DNA of 64,000 nucleotides, from assembly GCA_965221505.1 (NCBI GenBank), contig CBDCSI010000001.1, forward strand, positions 2,108,001 through 2,172,000. The letters run 5' to 3'. The DNA is from CAZPXZ01 sp965221505 (GTDB lineage: Bacteria > Pseudomonadota > Alphaproteobacteria > Rhodobacterales > CAZPXZ01). This document shows, in pieces, positions 1 to 7,944 of this stretch (its first letter is position 1; every line of letters starts with the position of its first letter). Below the pieces are notes generated by a model that worked only from the letters and a program-made list of their open reading frames with translations, was not told where the DNA came from and did not search any database. A program made the translations under genes and the position numbers.

Positions 1-1
1 G

Positions 2-970
2 GGACTGGCGATCGGGGGCGCCTACGGAGTCCTGGCCCAGCGCAGTGCCCTGTGCCTGCGGCGCAGCCTCGTCGGAACGTGGCAGGAGTGCGCTCCTGCG
101 ATGGGCGCCTGGGCGATGGCGTTTGCGACAGCGATCGCCGGCACGCGGCTTGCGGTGGCGCTCGACCTGGTCTCTTTCGATGCGCACCGCTTTCTCGCCT
201 CGGACCTGCCGATCGCTTCCGCGCTCGTCGGAGGGGCCCTGTTCGGGGTCGGCATGGTGCTGGCGGGAGGCTGCGTCTCGCGCCTCACGGTGCTGGCCGG
301 AACCGGCAACCTGCGATCCCTCCTGGTACTCCTGGTATTCGCCGTCACCGCTCATGCGGCGATGAAGGGCGTTCTGGCCCCAATCCGTTCGACGGCCGGC
401 GCCGCGACCCTGCCGGCCGGAGAACTGTCGGCGCTCACGGCGGTCCCCGGCGGAGAGATCTGGCCAGTCGGCATCGCGCTTGCCGCGCTCGCGTTTGCCC
501 TGCGCTCCCGCGCGCCGCTTTCCCATCTAGCGATGGCGGCGGCGGCCGGGTTGTTGGTGCCGCTCGCCTGGGTCGGCACGGGATTCGTGCTGCTGGACGA
601 TTTCGACCCGATCCCGATGCAGTCGCTGGGATTTACCGCGCCCGTGGCCGACACGCTGTTCTGGGCCGTGGCGGCGACGTCGATTCCGGCAGGCTTCAGC
701 GTCGGCCTGACGGCAGGCGTGTTGGTCGGCAGTCTCGTTGCGTCGATTTCCGCAGGCGAGTTCCGCTGGCAGAGCCTGGAAGGACCGCGGCAGACCGGGC
801 GCTATCTGGCCGGCGCGGCGTTGATGGGCGTGGGCGGGGTGCTGGCCGGCGGCTGTTCGGTCGGCGCGGGTCTTTCCGGCGTCTCGACCGCCAGTATTGC
901 GGCCTTGCTCGCGCTGGTCGCCATGGCCGCTTCGGCGAGGACCGCCGGGGCGGTCCTCGCTCTCAGATAG
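2..970 (+). CDS. YeeE/YedE-family sulfur-compound transporter, 5' end cut by window edge
   Basis: Inner-membrane protein of the YeeE/YedE (DUF395) family, whose characterised members import thiosulfate or related sulfur compounds. The frame is open from base 2, and the residues before the first ATG (base 101) already read like the family (a glycine-rich helix, then an AlaLeuCysLeuArgArg segment), so the gene starts upstream of the window. Hydrophobic helices alternate with two GlyGlyCys motifs (GGCVSRL and GGCSVGAGLSG); cysteines at such sites relay the substrate in the thiosulfate transporter TsuA. It converges on the soxYZ-fccAB genes, only 5 bases from the end of fccB, which supports a sulfur role. 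The exact substrate cannot be read from sequence. Confidence 0.85.
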   Translation, partial: GLAIGGAYGVLAQRSALCLRRSLVGTWQECAPAMGAWAMAFATAIAGTRLAVALDLVSFDAHRFLASDLPIASALVGGALFGVGMVLAGGCVSRLTVLAGTGNLRSLLVLLVFAVTAHAAMKGVLAPIRSTAGAATLPAGELSALTAVPGGEIWPVGIALAALAFALRSRAPLSHLAMAAAAGLLVPLAWVGTGFVLLDDFDPIPMQSLGFTAPVADTLFWAVAATSIPAGFSVGLTAGVLVGSLVASISAGEFRWQSLEGPRQTGRYLAGAALMGVGGVLAGGCSVGAGLSGVSTASIAALLALVAMAASARTAGAVLALR

Positions 971-975
971 CCGGT

Positions 976-2262
976 TCAGCTGAACATGTCGGCCGAAATG
1001 GCGGAGTACCAACCGAGAGATTCCTCGTAGGTCTCCTTGCGGAGTTCCGCACTCTCGCCGGTCTGCGAGATGAAGCCCCCGGTATTCGCGATCTTCTCGT
1101 CGGTCGCCTCGTAGGAAGCGCCGACCTTGACGCCGTCGTCGGTAGCGATCAGCGACCAGCACGTATTGGCGAAGCGAGCCGGAAACACGCTCGAACCCGT
1201 CAGAGCTCCGCGAACCGCCATGGCGCAGACCTTCGCCTGGCTGTTGGCCGAAAAGCCCGACTTGGGCATGTCGCCCTGCAACGACGCGTCACCGAGCACA
1301 TGGATGTCTGCGTCCATACGACTTTGCATCGTGTGCGGCACCACTGGCGCCCAGCCGGAATCGTCGGTGATGCCCGCGACTGCCGCGATACGGCCCGCCT
1401 GCTGCGCCGGAATGACGTTGCAGACGTCCACCTTCGTCACCTCGCCGTCCACGACGACCTCCATGGCATCGGGCCGCACCTCGACGACGTCGCCCCCGAA
1501 ATCCGGGCCGATTCGCTCGATCATGCCGGGATAGTGGCGCTGCCACCCTTCCTCGAACAGCCCCTGCTTGGAGAACTTCTCCTTCGGATCGACGATCAAG
1601 ATCTTCGCCGTCGGATTTGACCGCTTCAGGACATGGGCGACCATCGAGATTCGCTCGTAGGGTCCCGGCGGGCATCGGAAGGGGTTCGGCGGAGCGACCA
1701 TGCAATAGACGCCGCCTTCCGGCATGGACTCGATCTGCGCCTTGAGCAACTGCGTCTGGGAGCCGGCCTTGTAGGCATGCGGCATGCGATTCTGGTGCGA
1801 CAGGTCCCAACCCGCCACCGAGTCCGGCCGGAAGTCGATGCCCGGCGAGAGTACGAGACGGTCGTACTGAAGGCTGCCCCCGCCCGCGAGGCCCACGCTG
1901 CGAGCGTCGCGATCGACGGACACGGCCCAGTCGTGCACGACGTTGATCCCGTGATTCGAAGCCAGCGCACCGTAGCTGTGTCCGATCGAATCGTAGTCGC
2001 GAAAACCGCCGATATAGAGGTTCGAGAAGAAGCAGCTGTAATAGGCGCGGGTCGGCTCCACCAGAATCACGTCCACCGCCCCGGCGGAATCCTTGGCGAT
2101 GTAGCGCGCGGCCGTGGCGCCCCCGGCGCCTCCGCCTACGACCACGGCACGCGGGTGGCTTCCGGCGAGCACGTTCGGAGCCGCCAGCGCCGTCGAGACC
2201 GCGACCGACGACGCGAGAAACCCGCGCCGGCTCAGGTCGCCGTTTCCGTTCGGTTTCGTCAT
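976..2262 (-). CDS. fccB: Flavocytochrome c sulfide dehydrogenase, flavoprotein subunit (FccB)
   Basis: Periplasmic FAD subunit that oxidises sulfide (or persulfide) and passes electrons to the cytochrome subunit. 428 residues. A twin-arginine signal (SRRGFL, residues 11-16) fits export of the folded flavoprotein. The dinucleotide-binding motif VVVGGGAGGATAAR follows. The YYSCFFSN segment matches the site of the covalent cysteinyl-flavin in FccB, and cysteines in FRCPPGPYER and FANTCWSL match the redox disulfide pair. The ATG at 2262 has a GAGGAGA ribosome site; the same frame is open further upstream, but only through fccA. It follows fccA by 17 bases and is last in the soxYZ-fccAB run. SoxF is the same family in Sox operons, so the name SoxF would also fit. 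Confidence 0.93.
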   Translation of the reverse strand: MTKPNGNGDLSRRGFLASSVAVSTALAAPNVLAGSHPRAVVVGGGAGGATAARYIAKDSAGAVDVILVEPTRAYYSCFFSNLYIGGFRDYDSIGHSYGALASNHGINVVHDWAVSVDRDARSVGLAGGGSLQYDRLVLSPGIDFRPDSVAGWDLSHQNRMPHAYKAGSQTQLLKAQIESMPEGGVYCMVAPPNPFRCPPGPYERISMVAHVLKRSNPTAKILIVDPKEKFSKQGLFEEGWQRHYPGMIERIGPDFGGDVVEVRPDAMEVVVDGEVTKVDVCNVIPAQQAGRIAAVAGITDDSGWAPVVPHTMQSRMDADIHVLGDASLQGDMPKSGFSANSQAKVCAMAVRGALTGSSVFPARFANTCWSLIATDDGVKVGASYEATDEKIANTGGFISQTGESAELRKETYEESLGWYSAISADMFS

Positions 2263-2279
2263 GTCATGTCTCCTCTGGA

Positions 2280-3014
2280 TCATTGTCCTCCCGCCGCGTC
2301 CCGGTAAAAGGCCGCGAGCGCGGCGATTTCCTCGTCCGACAGCCGCTCTGCCACGAGCTGCATGACGGGGTGTTCCCTTTTGCCGTGCTTGTACGTCTGC
2401 ATGGCGATGATGAAGTCGTCCACCGGCCAACCCGTGATAGACGGGATGCCCTGGTCGGTTCCGTCCGTCCTGTGGCAGGTGCTGCATTCGCCCGACAGGT
2501 AGGCGCCGTATTCCGGGTCGCCGAGGAAGTCGAGAACCTGCGGGTCGAGCCCGTATTCCTCTGCCGTCGAGGTCGCTTCCGCAAGCGGGACGTGCGATCC
2601 GGCCTCGGAAAAGCCGCGCAGCCACGCCAGCAACGCCGCCCGGTCCGCCGGGTCCGCCATTCCCGCGTAGCTCATCCGGGACCTCGGCACCATCTCGTGC
2701 GGATCGGCGAGGAACGCATCCAGAGCCGCCTCAGTCCAGACCAGCCCGTCGTTTCCGGCCGACTTCATGGCGGCCGAATAGCGAAACCCCTCCAGCGCGC
2801 CGGCCGTTCGTCCGAACAGGTCGTTCAGGTGCGGGCCGATCCGGTGCTCCGCGCCGCCGCCGATCTGGTGGCAGCGCTTGCATTGCCGGTACAGCGAGTG
2901 GCCGAGTTCGTCATCGACGCTCGTCGACCCGGCGCCGGGCGACACCGCCATGAGCAACGCCGCAACCGCACCCGTCGCGGCCGCTACCGCAAGACGTGCC
3001 GTGGACCGCGGCAT
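2280..3014 (-). CDS. fccA: Diheme cytochrome c subunit of sulfide dehydrogenase (FccA/SoxE-like)
   Basis: Periplasmic electron acceptor for the FccB flavoprotein. 244 residues with a Sec-type signal peptide (residues 1 to about 30) and two heme-binding CxxCH motifs: CKRCH (Cys45, Cys48, His49) and CSTCH (Cys177, Cys180, His181). The first half resembles a class I cytochrome c2 (IGPHLNDLFGR, FRYSAAMK) and the second a cytochrome c553-type FccA domain with a possible methionine ligand in HPVMQL. It lies 13 bases after soxZ and 17 bases before fccB, so co-transcription is likely. The two-domain fusion is larger than a single-heme SoxE. Confidence 0.88.
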   Translation of the reverse strand: MPRSTARLAVAAATGAVAALLMAVSPGAGSTSVDDELGHSLYRQCKRCHQIGGGAEHRIGPHLNDLFGRTAGALEGFRYSAAMKSAGNDGLVWTEAALDAFLADPHEMVPRSRMSYAGMADPADRAALLAWLRGFSEAGSHVPLAEATSTAEEYGLDPQVLDFLGDPEYGAYLSGECSTCHRTDGTDQGIPSITGWPVDDFIIAMQTYKHGKREHPVMQLVAERLSDEEIAALAAFYRDAAGGQ

Positions 3015-3027
3015 CCGAACGCAGGTC

Positions 3028-3354
3028 CTACTCGACTTCGATCTTTCGACTCAGTCCGTAGACGGAACCGTCGTCTTCGACCCACTCGAATTCCAGCTGT
3101 CCCGATTCGACGACGGCCATCTCGAACTCGACATACGGATCGGCCGAGACCGCCGGCTCCAGATCCGCGGACATCGCCAATTCGCCGTTGAATCGCACGG
3201 CCAGCCGGTTGATGATCCGGCGGGGAACCGGGTTGCCGTCGCCGTCGTGGGTCAACCCGGTATGCATCGGGTGGGTGATGCGGGTCTTGACCGTGAACGG
3301 GACGCCCGCCGCCACCGACTTCGGCAGTTTTACGCGCGGTTTGGGTATCGCCAT
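3028..3354 (-). CDS. soxZ: Thiosulfate oxidation carrier complex protein SoxZ
   Basis: Partner of SoxY in the SoxYZ carrier, which holds the sulfur substrate on a SoxY cysteine during periplasmic thiosulfate/sulfide oxidation. 108 residues, full family length, immunoglobulin-like beta-sandwich. Typical segments visible: a basic Pro-Lys-rich start, THPMHTGL, and the C-terminal WVEDDGSVY. No signal peptide, as expected because SoxZ is exported with SoxY. It starts 10 bases after soxY ends and is followed by fccA. Confidence 0.95.
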   Translation of the reverse strand: MAIPKPRVKLPKSVAAGVPFTVKTRITHPMHTGLTHDGDGNPVPRRIINRLAVRFNGELAMSADLEPAVSADPYVEFEMAVVESGQLEFEWVEDDGSVYGLSRKIEVE

Positions 3355-3364
3355 CTCCAGCTCC

Positions 3365-3784
3365 TCAACCGCACCCGCCGACGGTCACGATAATGTCCCG
3401 GGAGGCTCGGCGGTACGTGCCGTCGGCCGATTCCGCCACGGCGATCAACCTCTGGCTGCCTGCCAGACGGATGCGAATCGATGCGGCGGGCGATACCAAT
3501 CGCTCGAACGCGAAGGTCGCGACGTCGGGATTCGGGTTTCCGTCCGCGAACAGGGCGATGCGCTTCGCGCCCTCTGCGGCTATCCGCACCTGAACCGAGC
3601 CGCCGTTGTCGGCGATCTCCGGCGCGTCCAGGAGTACGCCGCCCTCCATAGGCTCCGCGCCCCCGGTGAAGCGGGCGACGGCCTCTGCGACGCCGTTGGA
3701 AGCGGAAGCCGCCGGAACCTTCGCCAACGCCGACGCGGCAGCGGAAGCGCCGAGCAGCATTGCGTCTCTGCGCGTCAGCGCCAT
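3365..3784 (-). CDS. soxY: Thiosulfate oxidation carrier protein SoxY
   Basis: Periplasmic sulfur carrier subunit. 139 residues. The N-terminus has a twin-arginine-like start (LTRRDAMLLGASAAAS) and an alanine-rich hydrophobic stretch. The protein ends in GlyGlyCysGly, the swinging arm whose cysteine carries the sulfur intermediate; the usual terminal second glycine pair (GGCGG) is one residue shorter here. The ATG at 3784 has an AAGGG site 7 bases upstream. First gene of the soxY-soxZ-fccA-fccB run. No SoxXA or SoxB lies within the window, so those would have to be encoded elsewhere if thiosulfate is fully oxidised. Confidence 0.93.
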   Translation of the reverse strand: MALTRRDAMLLGASAAASALAKVPAASASNGVAEAVARFTGGAEPMEGGVLLDAPEIADNGGSVQVRIAAEGAKRIALFADGNPNPDVATFAFERLVSPAASIRIRLAGSQRLIAVAESADGTYRRASRDIIVTVGGCG

Positions 3785-3918
3785 GATGCAGCCCTTCCCT
3801 GCCGGTAGGAACGAGCGAATTGTGCTGCCTGACCGGAGAGGAGTCAAGCTCCTTGCTGTATCCAGTATTCTCGGTTCCGTTCTCTGTCCGGTGCTGATGG
3901 TTGCGCATCCGGCGGCAT

Positions 3919-4380
3919 CTACCTCATGCGGCATCTTCGACGCTCCAGAAAACTGCGCCGCACGCTGTTGCGCGCACTCACGGGATAGACGGCGCGACCC
4001 AGCTTTCCGATCCTGGGCAGCACACGTCGGTTTCGAAAGTCCTCATTCAGAGACTGATCCATTGAGCAAAGAACCGTTGCGCCGCTGACCATGGCAAGCG
4101 CAAGTACATGGGAATCATTGGACCTCATGGCCGACCGGTCGAGCGCATCTTCAGCTTCCCTCACCCTCTCGGCTGCCACATTCTGCACACGCTGCGCTCT
4201 GCGGTACTCCCGCAAGAGCGCCAGAATTCGAGCGTCACGACTCACTTCCTTTGCGTAGCGGCCATCCTCCGTCAAAGCAATAATGCCGTGTCCTCCGATC
4301 AGCCATGAGTGCAAGTAGGCGAATTCGGGTCCGCTCATACTACCGAACACGCTGGCATCGATGACGACCGCAGTGCACAT
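3919..4380 (-). CDS. PIN-domain nuclease-like protein, last gene of the ubiquitin-like operon
   Basis: Predicted metal-dependent RNase of the PIN fold, 153 residues. It opens with VVIDASVF (Asp8) and has a second acidic cluster SNDSHVLALA (Asp89) and CSMDQSLNEDF (Asp108, Asp114), the usual PIN arrangement. The middle is a charged helix (residues 43-88). It starts 9 bases after the AAA ATPase gene stops, in the same low-GC operon, and no separate antitoxin gene accompanies it. I infer that it is the nuclease effector controlled by the ATPase and the ubiquitin-like modification genes. A solitary VapC-like toxin is the alternative. Confidence 0.75.
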   Translation of the reverse strand: MCTAVVIDASVFGSMSGPEFAYLHSWLIGGHGIIALTEDGRYAKEVSRDARILALLREYRRAQRVQNVAAERVREAEDALDRSAMRSNDSHVLALAMVSGATVLCSMDQSLNEDFRNRRVLPRIGKLGRAVYPVSARNSVRRSFLERRRCRMR

Positions 4381-4389
4381 CGTTCTACC

Positions 4390-5652
4390 CTACCCGATTC
4401 CCAGAAGGTCGCGTGACTCCTCAAGGAAAAACAACCGATAATCAGGTGGCTCTCCCTCGAGATTGCCCTGCCGGTCGACAGCAATTCCATGAATACACGA
4501 GTGGGTTCCCTCTCGGTCCGGCTGAAAATAGACGATCGACAGATCTTCGGGGGAGAGCAATCCCTTCATGACGCAAATCCGGAACCGATCCACGAAGTGA
4601 TCGCTATGCGTTTCGATCATGAACCGCCGGCCGCTCTCCGCCATCCATTCAGCCAACGTCGCTTGTGCTCGGGGATGCACGTGGACCTCCGGATGCTGCA
4701 ACAGATTCACTTCGTCCGGGGAACTCCCCGCCATGCTGACGAGCAGCGGAAGCAGGCCATGGATACCGTATCCCACATCTATCAGATTGCGCCAGACGCC
4801 GGGGGTCGTCTCGACCATCACTACAGTACCAGTCGAGTTCGGCACGCTCTCGAACGCAATATTCCGCCAGAGTCCCAGCCTCTCTCCTATTCTCGGAAGA
4901 AAGTCAGAGAGTATGCCTTCGCTCCGCGACGAAAACTGGACCGGCAGTACCCGGTAGCTGCGGGCCCTTTCGGGAAGCGCAGGATCTAGGGCACAAGCGA
5001 CGAATGTGCCGGGTTCGGGGTAAGGGAAGTAACTCCCGAGGAAATTGATGAGGCCAACGAAGTCACGCCCACTCTCGTACCCGGACTCGCCCGTTCTCTT
5101 TCTAAACAGTTCTAGGTCGCCTGAATAAGGAAGGTGTCCTGTTCGGACATACCGTGACAACCAAGTAGCGATCGATCGATAGGAAACCTCGGATTGGCGC
5201 ATGTCGTACGTGAACCCGGGGCCGCCAAACCGCAGGACGATCTCTGGCTCGTCAGGTATGACAATTCGGACTGACTGCCCGTCATCGCCCGTTCCTGAGA
5301 CGCTCAAATCCAGTACCCGGTCTACCGGCCGGTTTCCTTGAGCGCGAAACGTGAATGAAGCGCTTGCGTGACAATGGTCCTCGAACGCTGCGCCTACAAC
5401 GAATTCCTTCCTTCCGGATCGAGCGACGGAGTCAAAGTCGCCCATGTGGAATGGCGCTTGGTCAAAGTGGTTTTCTTCCGCAATGTCGTCAAGGTTTGCG
5501 AGTCTCGTGAGCGCCTTATAGCACCCCATGAATGTCGACTTTCCAGCACTGTTCTCCCCGACCAGCAGGGTTATCCGGCGTCCAAGCCTTGCGGACTGCA
5601 CTCCCTCAAAGCAACGCACATCCCGCAACTGTAACTCCCGTATCCAGGCCAT
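4390..5652 (-). CDS. AAA (OLD/RecF-like) ATPase with DUF3696-like tail
   Basis: ABC/SMC-like ATPase, 420 residues. Walker A is GENSAGKST (residues 32-40). A GYGIHGLLPLLV segment stands at the signature position, QHPEVHVHP (about 319-327) replaces the usual Glu-rich Walker B of this group, and METHSDHF (about 346-353) is the switch histidine. The last 50 residues (IVYFQPDREG to GNLEGEPPDYRLFF) resemble DUF3696. The ATG at 5652 overlaps the stop of the JAB-ThiF gene by one base (TAATG) behind a GGAGGGGGG site, so the two are translationally coupled. Such ATPases often sense infection and gate a nuclease partner; the PIN gene directly downstream fits this. Function is inferred. Confidence 0.85.
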   Translation of the reverse strand: MAWIRELQLRDVRCFEGVQSARLGRRITLLVGENSAGKSTFMGCYKALTRLANLDDIAEENHFDQAPFHMGDFDSVARSGRKEFVVGAAFEDHCHASASFTFRAQGNRPVDRVLDLSVSGTGDDGQSVRIVIPDEPEIVLRFGGPGFTYDMRQSEVSYRSIATWLSRYVRTGHLPYSGDLELFRKRTGESGYESGRDFVGLINFLGSYFPYPEPGTFVACALDPALPERARSYRVLPVQFSSRSEGILSDFLPRIGERLGLWRNIAFESVPNSTGTVVMVETTPGVWRNLIDVGYGIHGLLPLLVSMAGSSPDEVNLLQHPEVHVHPRAQATLAEWMAESGRRFMIETHSDHFVDRFRICVMKGLLSPEDLSIVYFQPDREGTHSCIHGIAVDRQGNLEGEPPDYRLFFLEESRDLLGIG

Positions 5653-7127
5653 TATTCCCCCCTCCAGAACCGTCCGAGAAATCTCGTCCCATACCTGAAT
5701 GCGCGCGCCGGCCACGTGCTAACCTCTTCGATCACCTTCGAAGAGGCTTCATCGATGAATGGATACTCGCACGAGTCACCCGCAGCGGTGCTTTCCTGAA
5801 TCGAGCAATTGGCGATACACCGCCCGTCCTCGAAACGCAGCCGCCCAGGAACCAGGCTATAACTCATCGTTCCGCCCGGGTTCGGCCACCACGCTTCGGC
5901 CACCACGAGCCTAACCATTTCGACAACCATGAAACTCGCGACGTTCGCACAGAACGGAAACACATTCTGATTCGTAGGCAATCTCGGTCCGTCGTTGCAG
6001 CGAACGTAACTCGGATCGTCCAGAGTACCATCCCTCTCGAAAACCACATCCGAACTTGTGTACTGACCTTCGCAGCGTAGACAACGCCGATTGGGACCAA
6101 CGATGGAGACGCTCCACAGGGCATTGGCAAGCGTACCGCCCAGTTTGTTCTCTATTCGGACGCCGCCAGAGACTACGGGAATGCAGTGCGTGTACGCAAT
6201 TCGATTTACGAGATCCTTCGGCAGCGGCCGGTCCACCGCCAAGAATAACAGGTCGCAATCGAGTGCAGCGCGATACGCTTTCCGACACTGAACTGCAGTC
6301 GCGTGAGTCTCAACCTCAATCGCATGGGCAGTACCTATTCTTTTCAGGTTCCTCGCGGCGAGGTCTACTTTGTATTCGCCGACATCCTCCTCACCAGCAT
6401 AGAGGAACCGATCCAGATTATGACTCTCGACTCTATCCGGATCGATCAGAACGAACATTCCGATGCCGATCCTAGCTAGTGCCTCTGCGATCACGCAGCC
6501 CACACTGCCGACGCCTACGACGCCGACGCGCAACCGAGCCAAGTCCTGCTGACGGGCTTCCCCCCACGTGTCGATCGTGCGCATTAGGACCGACCTGCGG
6601 CGGGGGGGGGGCAGAATCGCGTCGTTGAACGTCACCTGCAGTCTACGCCCGATGACTCGAACCTTGTCGCACCAGTCCCGCCGAAAACCGTTTCCGTCCC
6701 AGGACCAGAACCGAGCGCTCCAGGCACCATCAGTACCTAACGTCAACCCTACCAACGGCAGGCCGGTTGCCCGAGTCAGCGGACCAATGCGGTCTCGCTC
6801 GGCCGCAACGTCGAGCGCGCTCATCTCCTGCCACCCCTCCGTGAGGTGGTTGTGCATGAACGCCAAGCCTGCCTTATGCGAAAGGGCGGCCTTTACGGCG
6901 CGTGTCAAGTAGTGCGGCTCGAAACTCGCATTGCCGTGAAGCGCGACCTCCCCATCGACCGGGGGAACGACATCGAAAATCAGCGCAGAGAGTCGCCTTG
7001 CGCCGGTACCCGGCCTCCAAAGACCGAAACACAGCGTTTCCTGACAGCGTCCATCCCGAAAATGTTCCAGCAGCCGGTCACATATCAGCTGATTCACCGC
7101 TTCCGTGAGGACTGCTTCGTACCTCAC
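5652..7127 (-). CDS. JAB deubiquitinase-like domain fused to ThiF/E1-like adenylyltransferase
   Basis: A 491-residue fusion. Residues 1-130 look like a JAB/Mov34 metalloprotease: Glu30, then His92-x-His94, Ser103 and Asp106; the His-to-Ser gap is 8 residues where 7 is usual. Residues about 190-490 are a ThiF/MoeB/UBA-type E1: GVGSVG at 205-210, IDPDRVESHNLDR with Asp229, Asn237 and Arg240, Lys253 in GEYKVD, and a CLRC pair at 349-352. Expected roles are trimming and adenylating the ubiquitin-like protein of gene one. I chose the GTG at 7127 because it overlaps the E2 stop as GTGA; a start further upstream would run far into the E2 gene. The order JAB then E1 is known from bacterial multi-ubiquitin-type operons. 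Confidence 0.88.
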   Translation of the reverse strand: MRYEAVLTEAVNQLICDRLLEHFRDGRCQETLCFGLWRPGTGARRLSALIFDVVPPVDGEVALHGNASFEPHYLTRAVKAALSHKAGLAFMHNHLTEGWQEMSALDVAAERDRIGPLTRATGLPLVGLTLGTDGAWSARFWSWDGNGFRRDWCDKVRVIGRRLQVTFNDAILPPPRRRSVLMRTIDTWGEARQQDLARLRVGVVGVGSVGCVIAEALARIGIGMFVLIDPDRVESHNLDRFLYAGEEDVGEYKVDLAARNLKRIGTAHAIEVETHATAVQCRKAYRAALDCDLLFLAVDRPLPKDLVNRIAYTHCIPVVSGGVRIENKLGGTLANALWSVSIVGPNRRCLRCEGQYTSSDVVFERDGTLDDPSYVRCNDGPRLPTNQNVFPFCANVASFMVVEMVRLVVAEAWWPNPGGTMSYSLVPGRLRFEDGRCIANCSIQESTAAGDSCEYPFIDEASSKVIEEVSTWPARAFRYGTRFLGRFWRGE

Positions 7128-7504
7128 ACCTGGTCCCAGAAGCGCTGCAAGTGCCTGTTGACATAGTTCTTCATGTTCTTGTCTGCTGCAGGCAATAGGT
7201 CCCAAATGTCGCTCGGCGGAACGCTGAACGACGCCCAATCCGCTCCCTCGAAACGAACGGAACTGTGCACCGGCAAGCGAGGTTCGCATAAGTCGGCAAC
7301 CCATACGAAGTGGGGAGGGTACTCCGGATAGCCCTGCTCTTGAAGCGCGATGCCCAGTTGGAATGCCTGCCCCCTGAACCTACCCGTCACGACCGGATAT
7401 TCAACAACGACTGCCCGGTCACCGCCCAAGCCTTCGATGCGAAACTCTCTCGGGAAATAGCCCAATGCACGCAGCTCCTCCGCTATTTTCTCCAATACGC
7501 TCAT
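7124..7504 (-). CDS. E2/UBC-like protein of the ubiquitin-like operon
   Basis: 126 residues with the look of a UBC fold: an N-terminal helix, beta strands, then YPEYPP (59-64) followed by HFVWVA, equivalent to the YPxxPP turn of E2 enzymes, and a C-terminal helical end. It would accept the activated ubiquitin-like protein from the E1. The only cysteine is Cys73, nine residues after the PP turn; canonical E2 catalytic cysteines lie about 20 residues after it, where Trp90 stands here. So either Cys73 works in an unusual place or the protein is a non-canonical E2. The ATG overlaps the stop of the ubiquitin-like gene (ATGA) and its own stop overlaps the next start (GTGA). Confidence 0.75.
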   Translation of the reverse strand: MSVLEKIAEELRALGYFPREFRIEGLGGDRAVVVEYPVVTGRFRGQAFQLGIALQEQGYPEYPPHFVWVADLCEPRLPVHSSVRFEGADWASFSVPPSDIWDLLPAADKNMKNYVNRHLQRFWDQV

Positions 7505-7890
7505 GCTACGGGTGTACGGCCGGAATAGACAGCGAGGTACTGATCGCCGTCACCAATAGTCACCGTGTCCTCTAGCTTTTCGAATTTTCGGTCGTCTCCG
7601 AGACGTTCCAGGTAATAGCTGCCGAGGTCAGTCGTGTTGATTCCCGCGGCAGAACCCGCCAAACGCAATATCTCTTCCACCCGTAAGGAAGACCGTTGGG
7701 TGCGCTGCTGTTCCCCATTTACGTGATACTCGACGAAGCGCTCCCCGCTTGGCACGCCGTCGCCGCTCCCGTCAGGGAAGACTCCCCGCCGCGCCGGTGT
7801 CGAGTCGCTGACGAGACCACGATCGGTCTGACGGTAGCCGTCGCCTGTACCTGCGCCGTCCATCCCTCTTCGGTCACTGTCGCCGGTCAT
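7501..7890 (-). CDS. Ubiquitin-like protein (multiubiquitin-type domain), first gene of the operon
   Basis: 129 residues. The first 50 are Gly/Asp-rich and probably disordered; residues about 53-122 look like one beta-grasp domain of the bacterial multiubiquitin type: FVEYHVNGE start, a helix with VEEILRLAG, YYLERL, and a closing DGDQYLAVY strand. It ends SerGlyArgThrProValAla, so there is no exposed Gly-Gly; cleavage after Gly124 by the JAB domain two genes downstream would expose a Ser-Gly end (inference). The ATG at 7890 has GGAG 6 bases upstream. It leads the operon and overlaps the E2-like gene by ATGA. The domain is short and divergent, so the call rests partly on the neighbours. Confidence 0.72.
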   Translation of the reverse strand: MTGDSDRRGMDGAGTGDGYRQTDRGLVSDSTPARRGVFPDGSGDGVPSGERFVEYHVNGEQQRTQRSSLRVEEILRLAGSAAGINTTDLGSYYLERLGDDRKFEKLEDTVTIGDGDQYLAVYSGRTPVA

Positions 7891-7944
7891 CTGAAGCTCC
7901 GGTCATGAATGCAGCACTCGATTGACGGCCAATCTACTCAGCGC

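Noticed and set aside
52..1620. Long plus-strand frame across the transporter and fccB
   Set aside because: Arginine-rich, no family features, antisense to fccB; a GC-rich shadow frame.
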